This document shows, in pieces, positions 33,855-42,904 of a stretch of DNA of 64,000 nt. Under the pieces are notes generated by a model, which made no database searches, was not told where the DNA came from, and saw only the letters and a program-made list of their open reading frames with translations. Position numbers and translations under genes: made by a program. The stretch covers positions 5,890,001 through 5,954,000 of the forward strand of contig OY764903.1 in assembly GCA_963668605.1 (NCBI GenBank). The letters run 5' to 3'. Origin of the DNA: G963668605 sp963668605 (GTDB taxonomy: Bacteria > Acidobacteriota > Terriglobia > Bryobacterales > Bryobacteraceae). The stretch's first letter is position 1. The number at the start of each line of letters is the position of its first letter.

Positions 33855-34199
33855 TTAAATGAAACTGCGAATCGCGGAGGTTTCCGCGTCGAAGATTTCG
33901 AACACCGTATAAAGCTTAGTGATCTGGAGCAGATCCTGCACTCGCTTGGTGAGATGCAGCAGTTTCAACTGGCCGCCGTGGTTTGTCACCGAGGTAAAGG
34001 CGGAGACCAGTTCGCCGATGCCCGAACTGTCGATGTAGGAAACATCCGCAAGATTCAATAGAATCTTCTGGTTACCCTTGGACGAGAGATCGCGAATGGT
34101 GTCGCGAAACGAGCTCGAACCCTCCCCCAAAGTGATGCGCCCTTCGGCGTCGATTACCGTGACGTCGCCAACCTGTCTGGTAGTCAACTTGATGCTCAC
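33855..34199 (-). CDS. STAS-domain anti-sigma factor antagonist
   Basis: 114 residues, a single STAS domain like SpoIIAA/RsbV: VTVIDAEGRITLGEGS, then the loop YIDSSGIGEL at about 55-64, whose Ser residues (58-59) include the phosphorylation site in known members. Unphosphorylated, such proteins bind an RsbW-type kinase and free its sigma factor. The gene lies 32 bases after the RsbW-like gene on the same strand. No sigma factor gene is in the window. Confidence 0.88.
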   Translation of the reverse strand: MSIKLTTRQVGDVTVIDAEGRITLGEGSSSFRDTIRDLSSKGNQKILLNLADVSYIDSSGIGELVSAFTSVTNHGGQLKLLHLTKRVQDLLQITKLYTVFEIFDAETSAIRSFI

Positions 34200-34231
34200 A
34201 ATAGCCTCCTCATTTTCGATCGTACCCGCGC

Positions 34232-34675
34232 TTAACGCTGTTGACTCAAATACTTTATCATTTCCAGCGCGGTGCCCTTGGGCTGCGCCGGCTGGATCCG
34301 GAACTCGTCCACAAACGAGCGAATCAGCAAGAGCCCTCGCCCGGACTGCCGTAGCAGGTTTTCCTGCGACAAGGGATCAGGCACGTCTTTTGTATCGAAC
34401 CCATCGCCTTCGTCGGTAATTCGTATCCACAGCCCATTCGTCCGCCGCTGGACTTGAAGGCGTACCTTCTTGCGGGCATTGTAGCGGTTTCCATGCGCCA
34501 CCGCATTCACCATGGCCTCGCGCACCGCAACCCCTAACTCGTGCATCGCATCCTCGCCGAACCCGGCCTGCCCGGCAAGCAGCAGGACCGCCGACTCGGC
34601 GGAATCCACGCTGTCCAGCGTGGATTCAAGTAGTTGGTCCACACCAGCCGAGTCCCGGCTTTGGTCCGAATGCAT
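34232..34675 (-). CDS. RsbW-like anti-sigma serine kinase (HATPase_c)
   Basis: About 147 residues from the ATG at 34675; the frame is open to 34747. It has the GHKL ATPase boxes: N box EAMVNAVAHGNRYN, G1 DEGDGFD and G2 GRGLLLIRS. The layout, with no histidine-kinase dimerisation domain, is that of RsbW/SpoIIAB, which phosphorylates its STAS partner and sequesters a sigma factor. Together with the next gene it forms a partner-switching pair. Confidence 0.85.
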   Translation of the reverse strand: MHSDQSRDSAGVDQLLESTLDSVDSAESAVLLLAGQAGFGEDAMHELGVAVREAMVNAVAHGNRYNARKKVRLQVQRRTNGLWIRITDEGDGFDTKDVPDPLSQENLLRQSGRGLLLIRSFVDEFRIQPAQPKGTALEMIKYLSQQR

Positions 34676-34802
34676 AGAGTTCTGGTGCGCAAGCCCGGCA
34701 TGGGCAGCCGCAAGCTGAATCACCACGATAAGATCCCCGGACGGCAAAAGTCAAGGCGCGGGCGGCCGGTTCGGGTATACTGAAGACTCGGCTTGGATGA
34801 CG

Positions 34803-34828
34803 CGACCCGCTCCCGCCGAGCCGGGTCG
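34803..34828 (+). terminator. Hairpin followed by TTTT in the leader of the export locus
   Basis: Arms cgacccg (34803-34809) and cgggtcg (34822-34828) pair perfectly, extended inside by ctc/gag, and are followed by ttttct on the plus strand. A TATACT hexamer at about 34777-34782 could start a transcript through it toward the adaptor gene at 34938. It may act as a terminator or leader attenuator; the T-run is short. Confidence 0.4.
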
Positions 34829-34937
34829 TTTTCTGCGGAGAGGCGATAACCTTTCCCGGAGCCGCGTCGTCTTTACTTTGTTATTGGGTACGTGTGTCTG
34901 CCGGTGGTAACCAGAAAGGCTGACGCGAAGGATTACA

Positions 34938-36556
34938 ATGCAGCCACCTATGAGAAGCGCCCAAGTTACGGTTCCGGCGCCACAGTCTCCGGTGCGGCCG
35001 CCCGAGTCCACTCGACCGGAGCGGTCCCCGTCGGGCGGGAGCCGCAAGTGGATCGTTGGACTAGTCCTGATCGCCGCGGCGGTTGGAGCCGCTTCGCTTT
35101 GGCAGCGAAAGCAGGCAACCCGCCAGGCTGCGGCTAGCAATATAGAGGTGATCCGCACCCACAAGGTGTCGGGCGGGGGGGTGGATCGCACGGTGCGCCT
35201 GACCGGAACCACGTCCGCGGAGAACTTCGTCTCGTTGATCGCCCCGCAACTGCACGGCAGCCGCGGCGACCACGGCCGTGACTACAGTTCCCGGAGTGGC
35301 AGTAGCGGATCCTCGCAGGCGGTCCAAAGCTCAAACACCTCGACGAGTAGTGGCGACGGCTCCGGCACCTCCCGGGCGACCAATAAATCCAGCAGTTCGC
35401 GTTCGAGCAGTGCAAAAACGTCGAGTTCCATTGCTAAGGCGGTTTCGGCCGCCGCGGCGGGCGGCGACCTCGGCTCCACGGCTTCCTCGATTCCGTCGAG
35501 CAGCGGCCGCGGCGGCGGCGGCGATTTCGCGCTGATTTTGCAGCAACTCGTCAAGCCCGGCGCCACTGTAAAGAAGGGCGACACAATCGCCGAGTTCGAC
35601 CGGCAGTTCATGTTGCTGCGACTGGACGACTATCGTGCGGCCGTGATGCAGCAGGAACTGGACATGAAGAAACTGGTGGCGAACCTGGAGATCTCCCGGA
35701 AGGCGCGCCAGCAGGAAATCGACGCGGCTAGCGGCGCAGTAGGAAAGGCCGAACTGGATCTGCGCACGACGCCGGTTCGATCCGAAATCGACACTGTAGG
35801 TTTGCAGCTGGCCGTTGAGGAAGCCAGAGCGCGCCTGAAGCAGTTGCAGATGGCTCAGCCTTTTTCTGAGATCTCCGAGCTCTCCGCGATCCGCAACGAA
35901 GAGTTGGATTTCAAGAAGGCGCAAATCGAGTTGAGACGCGCCGAGGCCAACGCCGACAAGATGATTGCGAAGGCCTCAATCGACGGTCTCACGGTGATGC
36001 AGATATTTTTCGAGGAACCGAATTCGCGCAGATCCAGCAGGGCGACCAGTTGTCTCCAGGGCAGTTCTATATGCAGATCGTGGATACCCGATCGATGGTC
36101 ATCGATGCGGTGGTCAGCCAGATGGATATCGACAAGATGAAGATTGGCTCCAAGGCGCACGTTCGTTTCGACGCCTATCCCGATCTCGAATTGCCGGCGC
36201 ACATTTACTCGATCGGGGCCATGACGAAGCCGGGCGGCATGCGCGCCAGCTACGTGAAGGACGTTCCGGTCAAGCTAAAATTGGACAAGCTCGATCCGCG
36301 CGTGATTCCGGACCTCTCGGTCGCCGTGGATGTGATCGCCGAATCCGAGCAGGCTGTCGTGGTGGCGCCGTTGGAGGGCGTGTTCCGCGACGCCGAGGCC
36401 GCGAAGCCGTTTGTCTTCGTCCGCGAGGCGGACGGTTGGTTGCGGCGCGACGTGGAGTTGGGCCTCGCCAACAACACGCGGGTTGCGGTGCGCTCGGGAC
36501 TGAAGCCTGCGGAAGTGATAGCCTTAAATCGTCCCCCGGCGGTGCAGAAAGAGTAG
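34938..36556 (+). pseudogene. Frameshifted HlyD/MacA-type periplasmic adaptor 1
   Basis: Two overlapping frames encode one adaptor. Frame one (34938 on) gives a Pro-rich cytoplasmic start, a membrane helix (about 37-55) and a lipoyl-like domain broken by a Ser/Gly-rich insertion (about 108-197). A coiled-coil hairpin follows, reaching KASIDGLTVMQIFF. Frame two carries the rest: EFAQIQQGDQLSPGQFYMQI, a beta-barrel and a membrane-proximal domain to 36556. The switch falls at a run of five T (36006-36010); one more T would join them as QIFFRGTEFAQ. It is either a true inactivating deletion, a sequencing error or slippage. First gene of the locus. Confidence 0.75.
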
Positions 36557-36628
36557 TGCGCTCGCCGAATTTGGCAGCAGCCGAGTAGTGGACGCTAAAA
36601 TGTTGTTTGTTCTTGTGAAGGATGCACG

Positions 36629-37933
36629 ATGTCGAAGGATGTAAAACCGAAAATCAGGATTGGCCAGTCCGCAGCCACCCAGCGGAAGAAGTATATCGCC
36701 TGGACGCTGGTGGCGCTGGCCTCGGTGGGCGGCGGCTACGCGGCGTACCGGTATAAGGGAAGCACCGTCGTCGAGGTGCCGGTTTCCAAGGCGCGCAATG
36801 GCGAATTCGTCATCAGCGTCAAGACGCGCGGCGAGATACGCAGCACGAAATCAGTCATTCTTACGGCGCCGCAAGTGCCCGACCCGCGCATCACGAAGCT
36901 AGCCGAATCCGGCAAGCCCATCCGGAGAGGCGACGTGGTGATCGAGTTCGACGGCGCGTCGCAGGAGCAGCAGTATCTCGAAAGGACGACTACGGTCCGC
37001 ACCGCCGACAGCGAAATCGTGCAGTTGAAGGCGAACCACAAGATCACGGACGAGATGGATGGAATGAACCTGATGACGTCCGGCTACAACCTCGAGCGCG
37101 CAAAACTCGACGCCAGCAAGGCCGAAATCGTTTCCGAGATCGAGGGCGCGAAGTACCGCATCGATGTGGGTATCTCTGAAGGCGAATTGGGCCAGGTGAA
37201 GACCACGATCAGTTCGCACAAGACCACGCAGAAGGCGGACCTGGACCGCTTGGACCAGCGCAAAGATAAGGCTGTCCGCGATATGGACCGGTCCAAAGGA
37301 TATTTGGGCATGATGGTCGTGCGCGCGCCGAATGAGGGTGTCGTGAATGTCCTGCCCAACTTCCGTGCGCCGGGTTCGTTCGGCTCCTCGCCGCCGCCTT
37401 TCAAAGAAGGCGATCGCGCTTGGACCGGCGCGGCCATCGCGGAGATCCCCGATCTTTCCGAAATGCGCATCGAGTTGAAACTGGAGGAGGTTGATCGCGG
37501 AAAGATCAAACTTGGCCAGCAGATCCGTATTCGCGTGGACGCCATTCCGGACAAGGATTTTTCGGCCGATCTCGATTGGATCAGCCCCATCGCGGCGCTG
37601 AGTTTCCGTGGCTACGGCAATCCGGAAAAGACCTTTCCGGCGCGCGCGACGCTGAAGAACCTCGATCCGCGGCTGCGTCCCGGCATGAGCGCGAGCGCCG
37701 AGATCGTGATTCTGAGCGAGCCCGGGTCTTTGCTGATCCCGAGCCGGGCCAGTTTCATGCACAATGGCAAGCCGGCGGTCTATATCCAAAAAGGCGGGCA
37801 ATTTGAGGTCCGGACCATCGAGGTCGGCAAGCGCAACGACACCGAGATTGTGGTGACGAAGGGGATTCGCGACGGTGAAGTGATTGCCCTCGAAAATCCT
37901 GTGGAAGCAGCGAAGAAGGCGAAAAAATTATAG
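36629..37933 (+). CDS. HlyD/MacA-type periplasmic adaptor 2
   Basis: 434 residues with a gaagg ribosome-binding site. An N-terminal membrane helix lies at about 23-42 (IAWTLVALASVGGGYAAY). Then come the first half of the lipoyl domain (VSVKTRGEIRSTKSV), a long helical hairpin (about 105-225), the second lipoyl half (VVRAPNEGVVNVLP), a beta-barrel domain and a membrane-proximal end (GKPAVYIQKGGQFEVRTIEVG). Such adaptors bridge an inner-membrane transporter and a TolC channel. Unlike adaptors 1 and 3 it has no large insertion. It stands 72 bp after adaptor 1 and 42 bp before adaptor 3. Confidence 0.88.
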   Translation: MSKDVKPKIRIGQSAATQRKKYIAWTLVALASVGGGYAAYRYKGSTVVEVPVSKARNGEFVISVKTRGEIRSTKSVILTAPQVPDPRITKLAESGKPIRRGDVVIEFDGASQEQQYLERTTTVRTADSEIVQLKANHKITDEMDGMNLMTSGYNLERAKLDASKAEIVSEIEGAKYRIDVGISEGELGQVKTTISSHKTTQKADLDRLDQRKDKAVRDMDRSKGYLGMMVVRAPNEGVVNVLPNFRAPGSFGSSPPPFKEGDRAWTGAAIAEIPDLSEMRIELKLEEVDRGKIKLGQQIRIRVDAIPDKDFSADLDWISPIAALSFRGYGNPEKTFPARATLKNLDPRLRPGMSASAEIVILSEPGSLLIPSRASFMHNGKPAVYIQKGGQFEVRTIEVGKRNDTEIVVTKGIRDGEVIALENPVEAAKKAKKL

Positions 37934-37958
37934 GGACCGGGGCGCATGCCCCGGGTCC
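37934..37958 (+). repeat. GC-rich stem-loop between adaptor genes 2 and 3
   Basis: Directly after the stop of adaptor 2, ggaccggggc (37934-37943) pairs with gccccgggtcc (37948-37958) with one bulged base and a four-base loop. No T-run follows. It could be a transcript-stability or attenuation element within the operon. Confidence 0.45.
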
Positions 37959-37975
37959 GTGCAGTGGCCGGCGAT

Positions 37976-39895
37976 ATGAAAAAAGCACTGATTCGAATCA
38001 TTATTGTAGCCGTGGTCCTCGGCGCGGCGTGGGGCGGATACCGCCTGTTTCAACGGATGCCGCAGCGGCAGCAGCAGGTCGCGACGACCAAGGTCCGGCG
38101 CGGCGATGTAGTGGTGCGCAGTTTTGCGCGGGGAGAGTTGCGTGCGGTACGCTCCTCCACGCTGGTTGCGCCGAATCTGTTTGGCACGGTGCAGGTGACG
38201 CGGTTGGCGGCGCTCGGCGCCTTTGCCCGGGAGAAGGATCTCGTCGTCGAGTTTGACGACTCCGAGGTGCGCTCGCGCCTGGAGGAGAAGGAACTTGAGT
38301 TGGACCAACTCGACGAGCAGATCAAGAAGGCGAAAGCCGATCTAGCGATCAGCGCCAACCAGGATCAGGTCGAATTGTTGCGCACCCGTTATGCGGTGCG
38401 ACGCGCCGAACTCGAAGTGAAGCGCAACGAACTCATCTCCAAGATCGATGCCCAGAAGAACCTGCTGACGCTCGAAGAGGCACGCCGCAGGCTGAAGCAG
38501 TTTGAGAGCGACATCAAGTCGCGCCAGGTGCGCGCCGAGGCGGAGTTGGCCGTGTTGCAGGAACGCAAGAATAAGGCGAATCTCGAGATGGCGCGCGAGA
38601 AGCAGCGCCTGGGTCAGGTGAAGCTGCTGGCGCCGATGAGCGGGCTAATCGCGGTGCGGCAGAATTTCGGCGGTTCGCGTATGTTCGGCATGGCGTTGCC
38701 CGATATTCGCGAAGGCGACCAGGTCTCTCCGGGTCTCGCGGTTGCCGATGTGCTCGACCTCTCCGAACTCGAAGTGAACGCTAAGGTGGGCGAGTTGGAT
38801 CGTGCCAACCTTAACGAGGGCCAGGATGTGATGATCTCCCTCGATGCGATTCCGGACAAGAAATTCCACGGCCAGATCAAGAGCATGAGCGGGACGGCTG
38901 CCGCGAATTTCTTCTCGGCGGACCCGGCCAAGAAGTTCGATGTTACGTTTTCGATTGACATGCGCGCGCTGCTGAAGGAACTCGGCTCTTCCGAAGAGCA
39001 GATCAAGCGCGTCCTCGCGACGGCCGAGCAGAACCGCAAGAAGCCGCCTTCGGTCACGATGTCGCCGATGGCGATGATGAACGGAATGCCCGGTGGCATG
39101 CCGGGGGACGGTGCGGACGGCGCACCGGCCGCGGCTGCGTCGAAGGGCGGGAAGCGTAGCGGCGGCGGTGGAAGCAGCGCCCTCGGCAACCTCTCCGAAG
39201 CGGATCGCAAGAAGGTGCGCGACGCCATGGAGAAGGCGCTCAAGGGCCGCAGCATGCAGGATCTTTCCGCGGAGGAACGCACGAAGCTGATGGCCGATGT
39301 GCAGAAAGCCACCGGCGTCAAGACGGCCGCCTCGGGTGCGAAAAAAGGCGGGACGCCGGCGCCGGGCGCCGCGGACGGCCCCCCGACGATTCTGGCGCGC
39401 GGGCCGGAAGGCAGGAGCGGCGGACGTAAAGGCGGAAACGGTGGCGACGACGGAATGCCGCGCTTGTCCTCCATGTTCGGCGGCGGGCAGTTTTCCGAAA
39501 AAGACATGGCGAACGCCAAATTGCCGCCAGCTCCGGAAGAAGATTCGCAACTGGATGTGCTGATCCGTCCCGGCCTGCTCTCCGATGTCGAAATAATCGT
39601 CGAGAAGATCCCGAATGCGATCCATATTCCGAACCAGGCGGTCTTTGAAAAGAACGGCAAGCTGATTGCCTATGTGCTAATGGGACCGAACAAATGGGAA
39701 GAGCGGGTCTTGAAGCCGTTGAAACGCAGTGAGTCGACGCTGGTGGTGGGTGAGGGACTGAAGCCCGGCGAAACCATTGCGCTGGCCGATCCCTTTGAGA
39801 AGCCAGGCGACAAGAAAAAGAAACAGGACTCATCTTCCTCGGGTGGTGGTGGAAATCCGATGGGCGGCATGTCGGGCGGAAAGGGCGGCAAGTAA
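37976..39895 (+). CDS. HlyD/MacA-type periplasmic adaptor 3 with large low-complexity insertion
   Basis: About 639 residues from the ATG at 37976, where the membrane helix (MKKALIRIIIVAVVLGAAWG) begins; a start ten codons earlier is less likely. Lipoyl halves and a coiled-coil hairpin lie at about 40-230, and a beta-barrel at about 240-320. An extra region then runs from about 350 to 520, rich in Gly, Met, Ala and Lys (MAMMNGMPGGMPGDGADG, SKGGKRSGGGGSS), with a short helical piece LSEADRKKVRDAMEKAL. The membrane-proximal domain resumes with IRPGLLSDVEIIVEKIP. The C-terminus is another Gly/Ser/Lys tail. Such insertions are not part of the usual adaptor fold. It precedes the permease by two bases. 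Confidence 0.85.
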   Translation: MKKALIRIIIVAVVLGAAWGGYRLFQRMPQRQQQVATTKVRRGDVVVRSFARGELRAVRSSTLVAPNLFGTVQVTRLAALGAFAREKDLVVEFDDSEVRSRLEEKELELDQLDEQIKKAKADLAISANQDQVELLRTRYAVRRAELEVKRNELISKIDAQKNLLTLEEARRRLKQFESDIKSRQVRAEAELAVLQERKNKANLEMAREKQRLGQVKLLAPMSGLIAVRQNFGGSRMFGMALPDIREGDQVSPGLAVADVLDLSELEVNAKVGELDRANLNEGQDVMISLDAIPDKKFHGQIKSMSGTAAANFFSADPAKKFDVTFSIDMRALLKELGSSEEQIKRVLATAEQNRKKPPSVTMSPMAMMNGMPGGMPGDGADGAPAAAASKGGKRSGGGGSSALGNLSEADRKKVRDAMEKALKGRSMQDLSAEERTKLMADVQKATGVKTAASGAKKGGTPAPGAADGPPTILARGPEGRSGGRKGGNGGDDGMPRLSSMFGGGQFSEKDMANAKLPPAPEEDSQLDVLIRPGLLSDVEIIVEKIPNAIHIPNQAVFEKNGKLIAYVLMGPNKWEERVLKPLKRSESTLVVGEGLKPGETIALADPFEKPGDKKKKQDSSSSGGGGNPMGGMSGGKGGK

Positions 39896-39897
39896 AT

Positions 39898-41157
39898 ATG
39901 GCTGGCGGAGTCTCTGGAATTTTTTCGGAAGTATATATGGGGCTTTCGAGCCTCCTGGTGCACAAACTGCGAAGCTTGCTGACCATGCTGGGCATGATCT
40001 TCGGCGTGGGCGCCGTGGTGGCGATGCTTTCCATTACGGCCGGCGCGCAGAAGGAGATGATGAGTTACATCGATCTTCTGGGCGTGAACAACATCATAAT
40101 TGAGGCCAAGGAGTCGGTGGACCGCAACGAATTGCAGTCCCGCCGCGCAATCTCTCCAGGCATGAGCTTTCGCGATTTTCGCGCGATCTCCGAGAACGTA
40201 CAAGGCATCGAGGCGCTGACGCCGCGTAAGCGATTCAAGCCCTTGAAGGTGTTGCCGAAGACGGCCTCAGAACCGCCGCTGCTGATTGGCGTCGAACCGA
40301 ACTACATCACGATCAACAGCCTCAAGGTTGTCGACGGGCGCTTCTTCAACGCTGAGGACAATGCGCGATCGGCGCCGGTCTGTGTACTGGGTGAATCCGC
40401 TAAGGTCAATCTGCTGGGCTATGACCCGGCCGTGGGCAAATACGTCAAACTTAACGACACGTGGTTGCAGGTGATAGGCGTGTTGGCGCAACAGGCCACC
40501 GCCGACAGCGATGTGGAAGGGCTTGAGGTCACCAATCGGAATAACCTGGTGATCGCTCCGCTCAACACAGTCATGCGCCGTTTCGAGGATAACAACAGCT
40601 ATCTGAAGGATGAGATCGACGGCATTTACATCCGGGTGAACAACGGAACCGACTCGGTGGAGACGGCCAACGTGGTCAACGCGATCCTGACGGCCACGCA
40701 TAAGGACGCCGGCGACTTCACCATCACCGTGCCTGCCGGCCTGCTGGAACAGAAGCGCCGCACGCAATTCATTTTCAGCGTGGTCATGATCTGCATTGCC
40801 GGCATCTCGCTGCTGGTCGGCGGCATCGGCATCATGAATATCATGCTCGCCACGGTGCTCGAACGTACGCGCGAGATCGGTATCCGCCGTGCAATCGGCG
40901 CGCGCCAAGCCGATATCGTCCGGCAGTTTCTGACCGAGGCAGTCCTGATCTCGTTCCTGGGCGGATTGATTGGCGTCGTGTTCGGATACACTCTATCGAA
41001 AGTAATTGCGGCCGCGGCCGGTTGGCAGACGGATGTCACGTTCTCGTCGATCGCCGTCGCCTTTGGCGTTTCTTGCGGTATCGGTCTTCTGTTTGGAATT
41101 TATCCCGCGGTCCAGGCTGCCAAGCTGGATCCGATTGAGGCCATTCGTTACGAATAA
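39898..41157 (+). CDS. MacB-type ABC transporter permease (no ATPase domain)
   Basis: 419 residues with the MacB/LolCE permease layout: first membrane helix about 25-50 (LRSLLTMLGMIFGVGAVVAM), a large periplasmic domain about 55-285, then three C-terminal helices. The cytoplasmic coupling motif GIRRAIGARQADIVRQF lies between helices. Unlike MacB itself, there is no N-terminal ATPase, so it depends on a separate LolD/MacB-type ATPase, which is not found in this locus. It would use ATP in the cytoplasm to drive export through the adaptors and the TolC-type channel encoded beside it. Confidence 0.88.
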   Translation: MAGGVSGIFSEVYMGLSSLLVHKLRSLLTMLGMIFGVGAVVAMLSITAGAQKEMMSYIDLLGVNNIIIEAKESVDRNELQSRRAISPGMSFRDFRAISENVQGIEALTPRKRFKPLKVLPKTASEPPLLIGVEPNYITINSLKVVDGRFFNAEDNARSAPVCVLGESAKVNLLGYDPAVGKYVKLNDTWLQVIGVLAQQATADSDVEGLEVTNRNNLVIAPLNTVMRRFEDNNSYLKDEIDGIYIRVNNGTDSVETANVVNAILTATHKDAGDFTITVPAGLLEQKRRTQFIFSVVMICIAGISLLVGGIGIMNIMLATVLERTREIGIRRAIGARQADIVRQFLTEAVLISFLGGLIGVVFGYTLSKVIAAAAGWQTDVTFSSIAVAFGVSCGIGLLFGIYPAVQAAKLDPIEAIRYE

Positions 41158-41233
41158 GGAATAGCTGCCGGCCGGCGCGGCGGGACACCTTCGAGTGGTT
41201 CCCTGTGCGCTCTGGCGGCTCAATAAAGTCATC

Positions 41234-42889
41234 ATGCGATTTGGATTTGTTGGTAGCCTTTTTCTGATGGGATCTTCGATGCAGGCGCAGATTAGCGCAC
41301 CCATCGCCCCCACCCCGTCGTATTTCCGCTTTCACTTCTCGACGCCGTCCAACCACGTCGAGTTGAAGCCCCCACTGCGTCTGGACGAATTCGTGATCGG
41401 CGACCGCCTGGAGCTGTCGCTCAAGTCCTACCTGGAACTCGTGATGGCGAATAACACCGACATCACGATACAGAAGGTGACGGTCGAGACGCAGCAGAAC
41501 GCCATTCTGCGCGCTTTCGGCGCCTTCGACCCGACACTGGTGGCGAACTTCAACAACACACGGACCAAGTCGCAGAGCAGCGACATCCTCGCTGGCGCCA
41601 CCACGCTCAACCAGTTGTCGCAGCCCGCGACGTTCACTTACAACCAGCGCCTGCAAACCGGGACGCAGTTTTCCGTGGGCTTCACCGCATCCAAGACTTC
41701 GACGAATAACTCGTTTCAATTCTACAATCCGTCGATTAACTCCGGCCTTACATTCGGATTCTCCCAGTCGCTGCTGCGCAACCGCGGCTCGTATGTGACG
41801 AAACTGCCGATCACGATCGCACGCAGCCGCTTGCGGCAGAGCCAGTACAACCTCGAAGACCAGGTGACGCGGCTGCTGGTGGCGGCCGAGAACGCCTACT
41901 GGCAAGTGATCCTCGAACGCGAAAACCTCAAAGTGCAGGAGAAGGGTCTCGAAAACCTCGACAAGCAGCTCAAACGCAACCAGCGGGAACTGCAACTCGG
42001 CGCCATCTCGCCGCTCGACATTTACAACCCGCAGGCGCAGTACGAGCAGCAGCGCATTCAGGTGACGCAGGCTAAGTACCGCTTGATCCAGGCTGAAGAC
42101 TCCCTGCGGCGCCAGATGGGCGCCGATCTCGATCCGCGCTTCCGCGGCATGCCGATTACGCTGAGCGAAAGCCCCTACATGCAGGCCGATCTGCAAAATT
42201 TGGAAAAAGAACAGCTTGTCGAAATCGCGCTCAAGCGCCGCCCCGATTTGCGAGAGCAGTTGCAGAGCCTAGACATCGACGATCTTCAGATCAAGCAGAG
42301 CACGAACGCGCTACGCCCCGATCTGACACTCACCGGAACCTACTCGTCCACCGGACGCGGCGGCATTTTCTATCCGCGTGAAGTCGCGGTTCCCGGGGGC
42401 GGAACGTCCAGCGGCGCCTTGGCGCCGATGCCGGGCGGATTCGGCGATGCACTCAACCAGGTTTTCGGTTTCTCCTACCCGGTCTACGGATTTGGCCTGC
42501 GCCTCACGCTTCCGATCCGCGACCGTGCAGCCCGGGCCAACCTGGCCGATTCACTGGTCAATAAGAAGTTGGACGCCCTGCGCGCCCGCAGCCTGGAACA
42601 GGTCGTGCGCCAGGATGTGCTCAACGCCGTCACGCAGGTGGAATCGAGCCGCGCCAGCATCGAGATCGCCAAGGTCGGCCTCGACTTGCAGACCAAGTTG
42701 CTCGAAGCCGAGCAAAAGAAATACGACCTCGGCACAACCACCATCTTCTTTGTGCTCGACGCCGAGACTCGTCTGGTGAACGCGCAGGCCACGCTGGTAA
42801 ATCAGTCCGTGCAGTATAAGCGCAATATGCTCACACTGCAACAGCGGACCGGTGAACTGCTCGAGACGCGCGGCGTGCTCATACAATAG
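41234..42889 (+). CDS. TolC-type outer-membrane efflux channel
   Basis: About 551 residues from the ATG at 41234, chosen for its signal peptide (MRFGFVGSLFLMGSSMQAQ). Two OEP repeats are visible. The first has LELVMANNTDITIQKVTVET and FDPTLVANFN, with a helix pair about 200-275. The second has VEIALKRRPDLREQLQSL and, at the end, LVNAQATLVNQSVQYKRNML. This is the trimeric channel that completes the tripartite exporter with the adaptors and permease upstream. It ends fifteen bases before mutL. Confidence 0.87.
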   Translation: MRFGFVGSLFLMGSSMQAQISAPIAPTPSYFRFHFSTPSNHVELKPPLRLDEFVIGDRLELSLKSYLELVMANNTDITIQKVTVETQQNAILRAFGAFDPTLVANFNNTRTKSQSSDILAGATTLNQLSQPATFTYNQRLQTGTQFSVGFTASKTSTNNSFQFYNPSINSGLTFGFSQSLLRNRGSYVTKLPITIARSRLRQSQYNLEDQVTRLLVAAENAYWQVILERENLKVQEKGLENLDKQLKRNQRELQLGAISPLDIYNPQAQYEQQRIQVTQAKYRLIQAEDSLRRQMGADLDPRFRGMPITLSESPYMQADLQNLEKEQLVEIALKRRPDLREQLQSLDIDDLQIKQSTNALRPDLTLTGTYSSTGRGGIFYPREVAVPGGGTSSGALAPMPGGFGDALNQVFGFSYPVYGFGLRLTLPIRDRAARANLADSLVNKKLDALRARSLEQVVRQDVLNAVTQVESSRASIEIAKVGLDLQTKLLEAEQKKYDLGTTTIFFVLDAETRLVNAQATLVNQSVQYKRNMLTLQQRTGELLETRGVLIQ

Positions 42890-42904
42890 ATACGAGCCAT
42901 CCAG

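Noticed and set aside
34751..35212. Minus-strand frame upstream of the RsbW-like gene
   Set aside because: It overlaps the start of adaptor 1 and the leader hairpin, and shows no domain pattern.
36004..36011. Programmed -1 ribosomal frameshift in adaptor 1
   Set aside because: The site does not fit an X-XXY-YYZ slippery heptamer in the zero frame and no strong downstream structure was seen; a simple one-base deletion is more likely.
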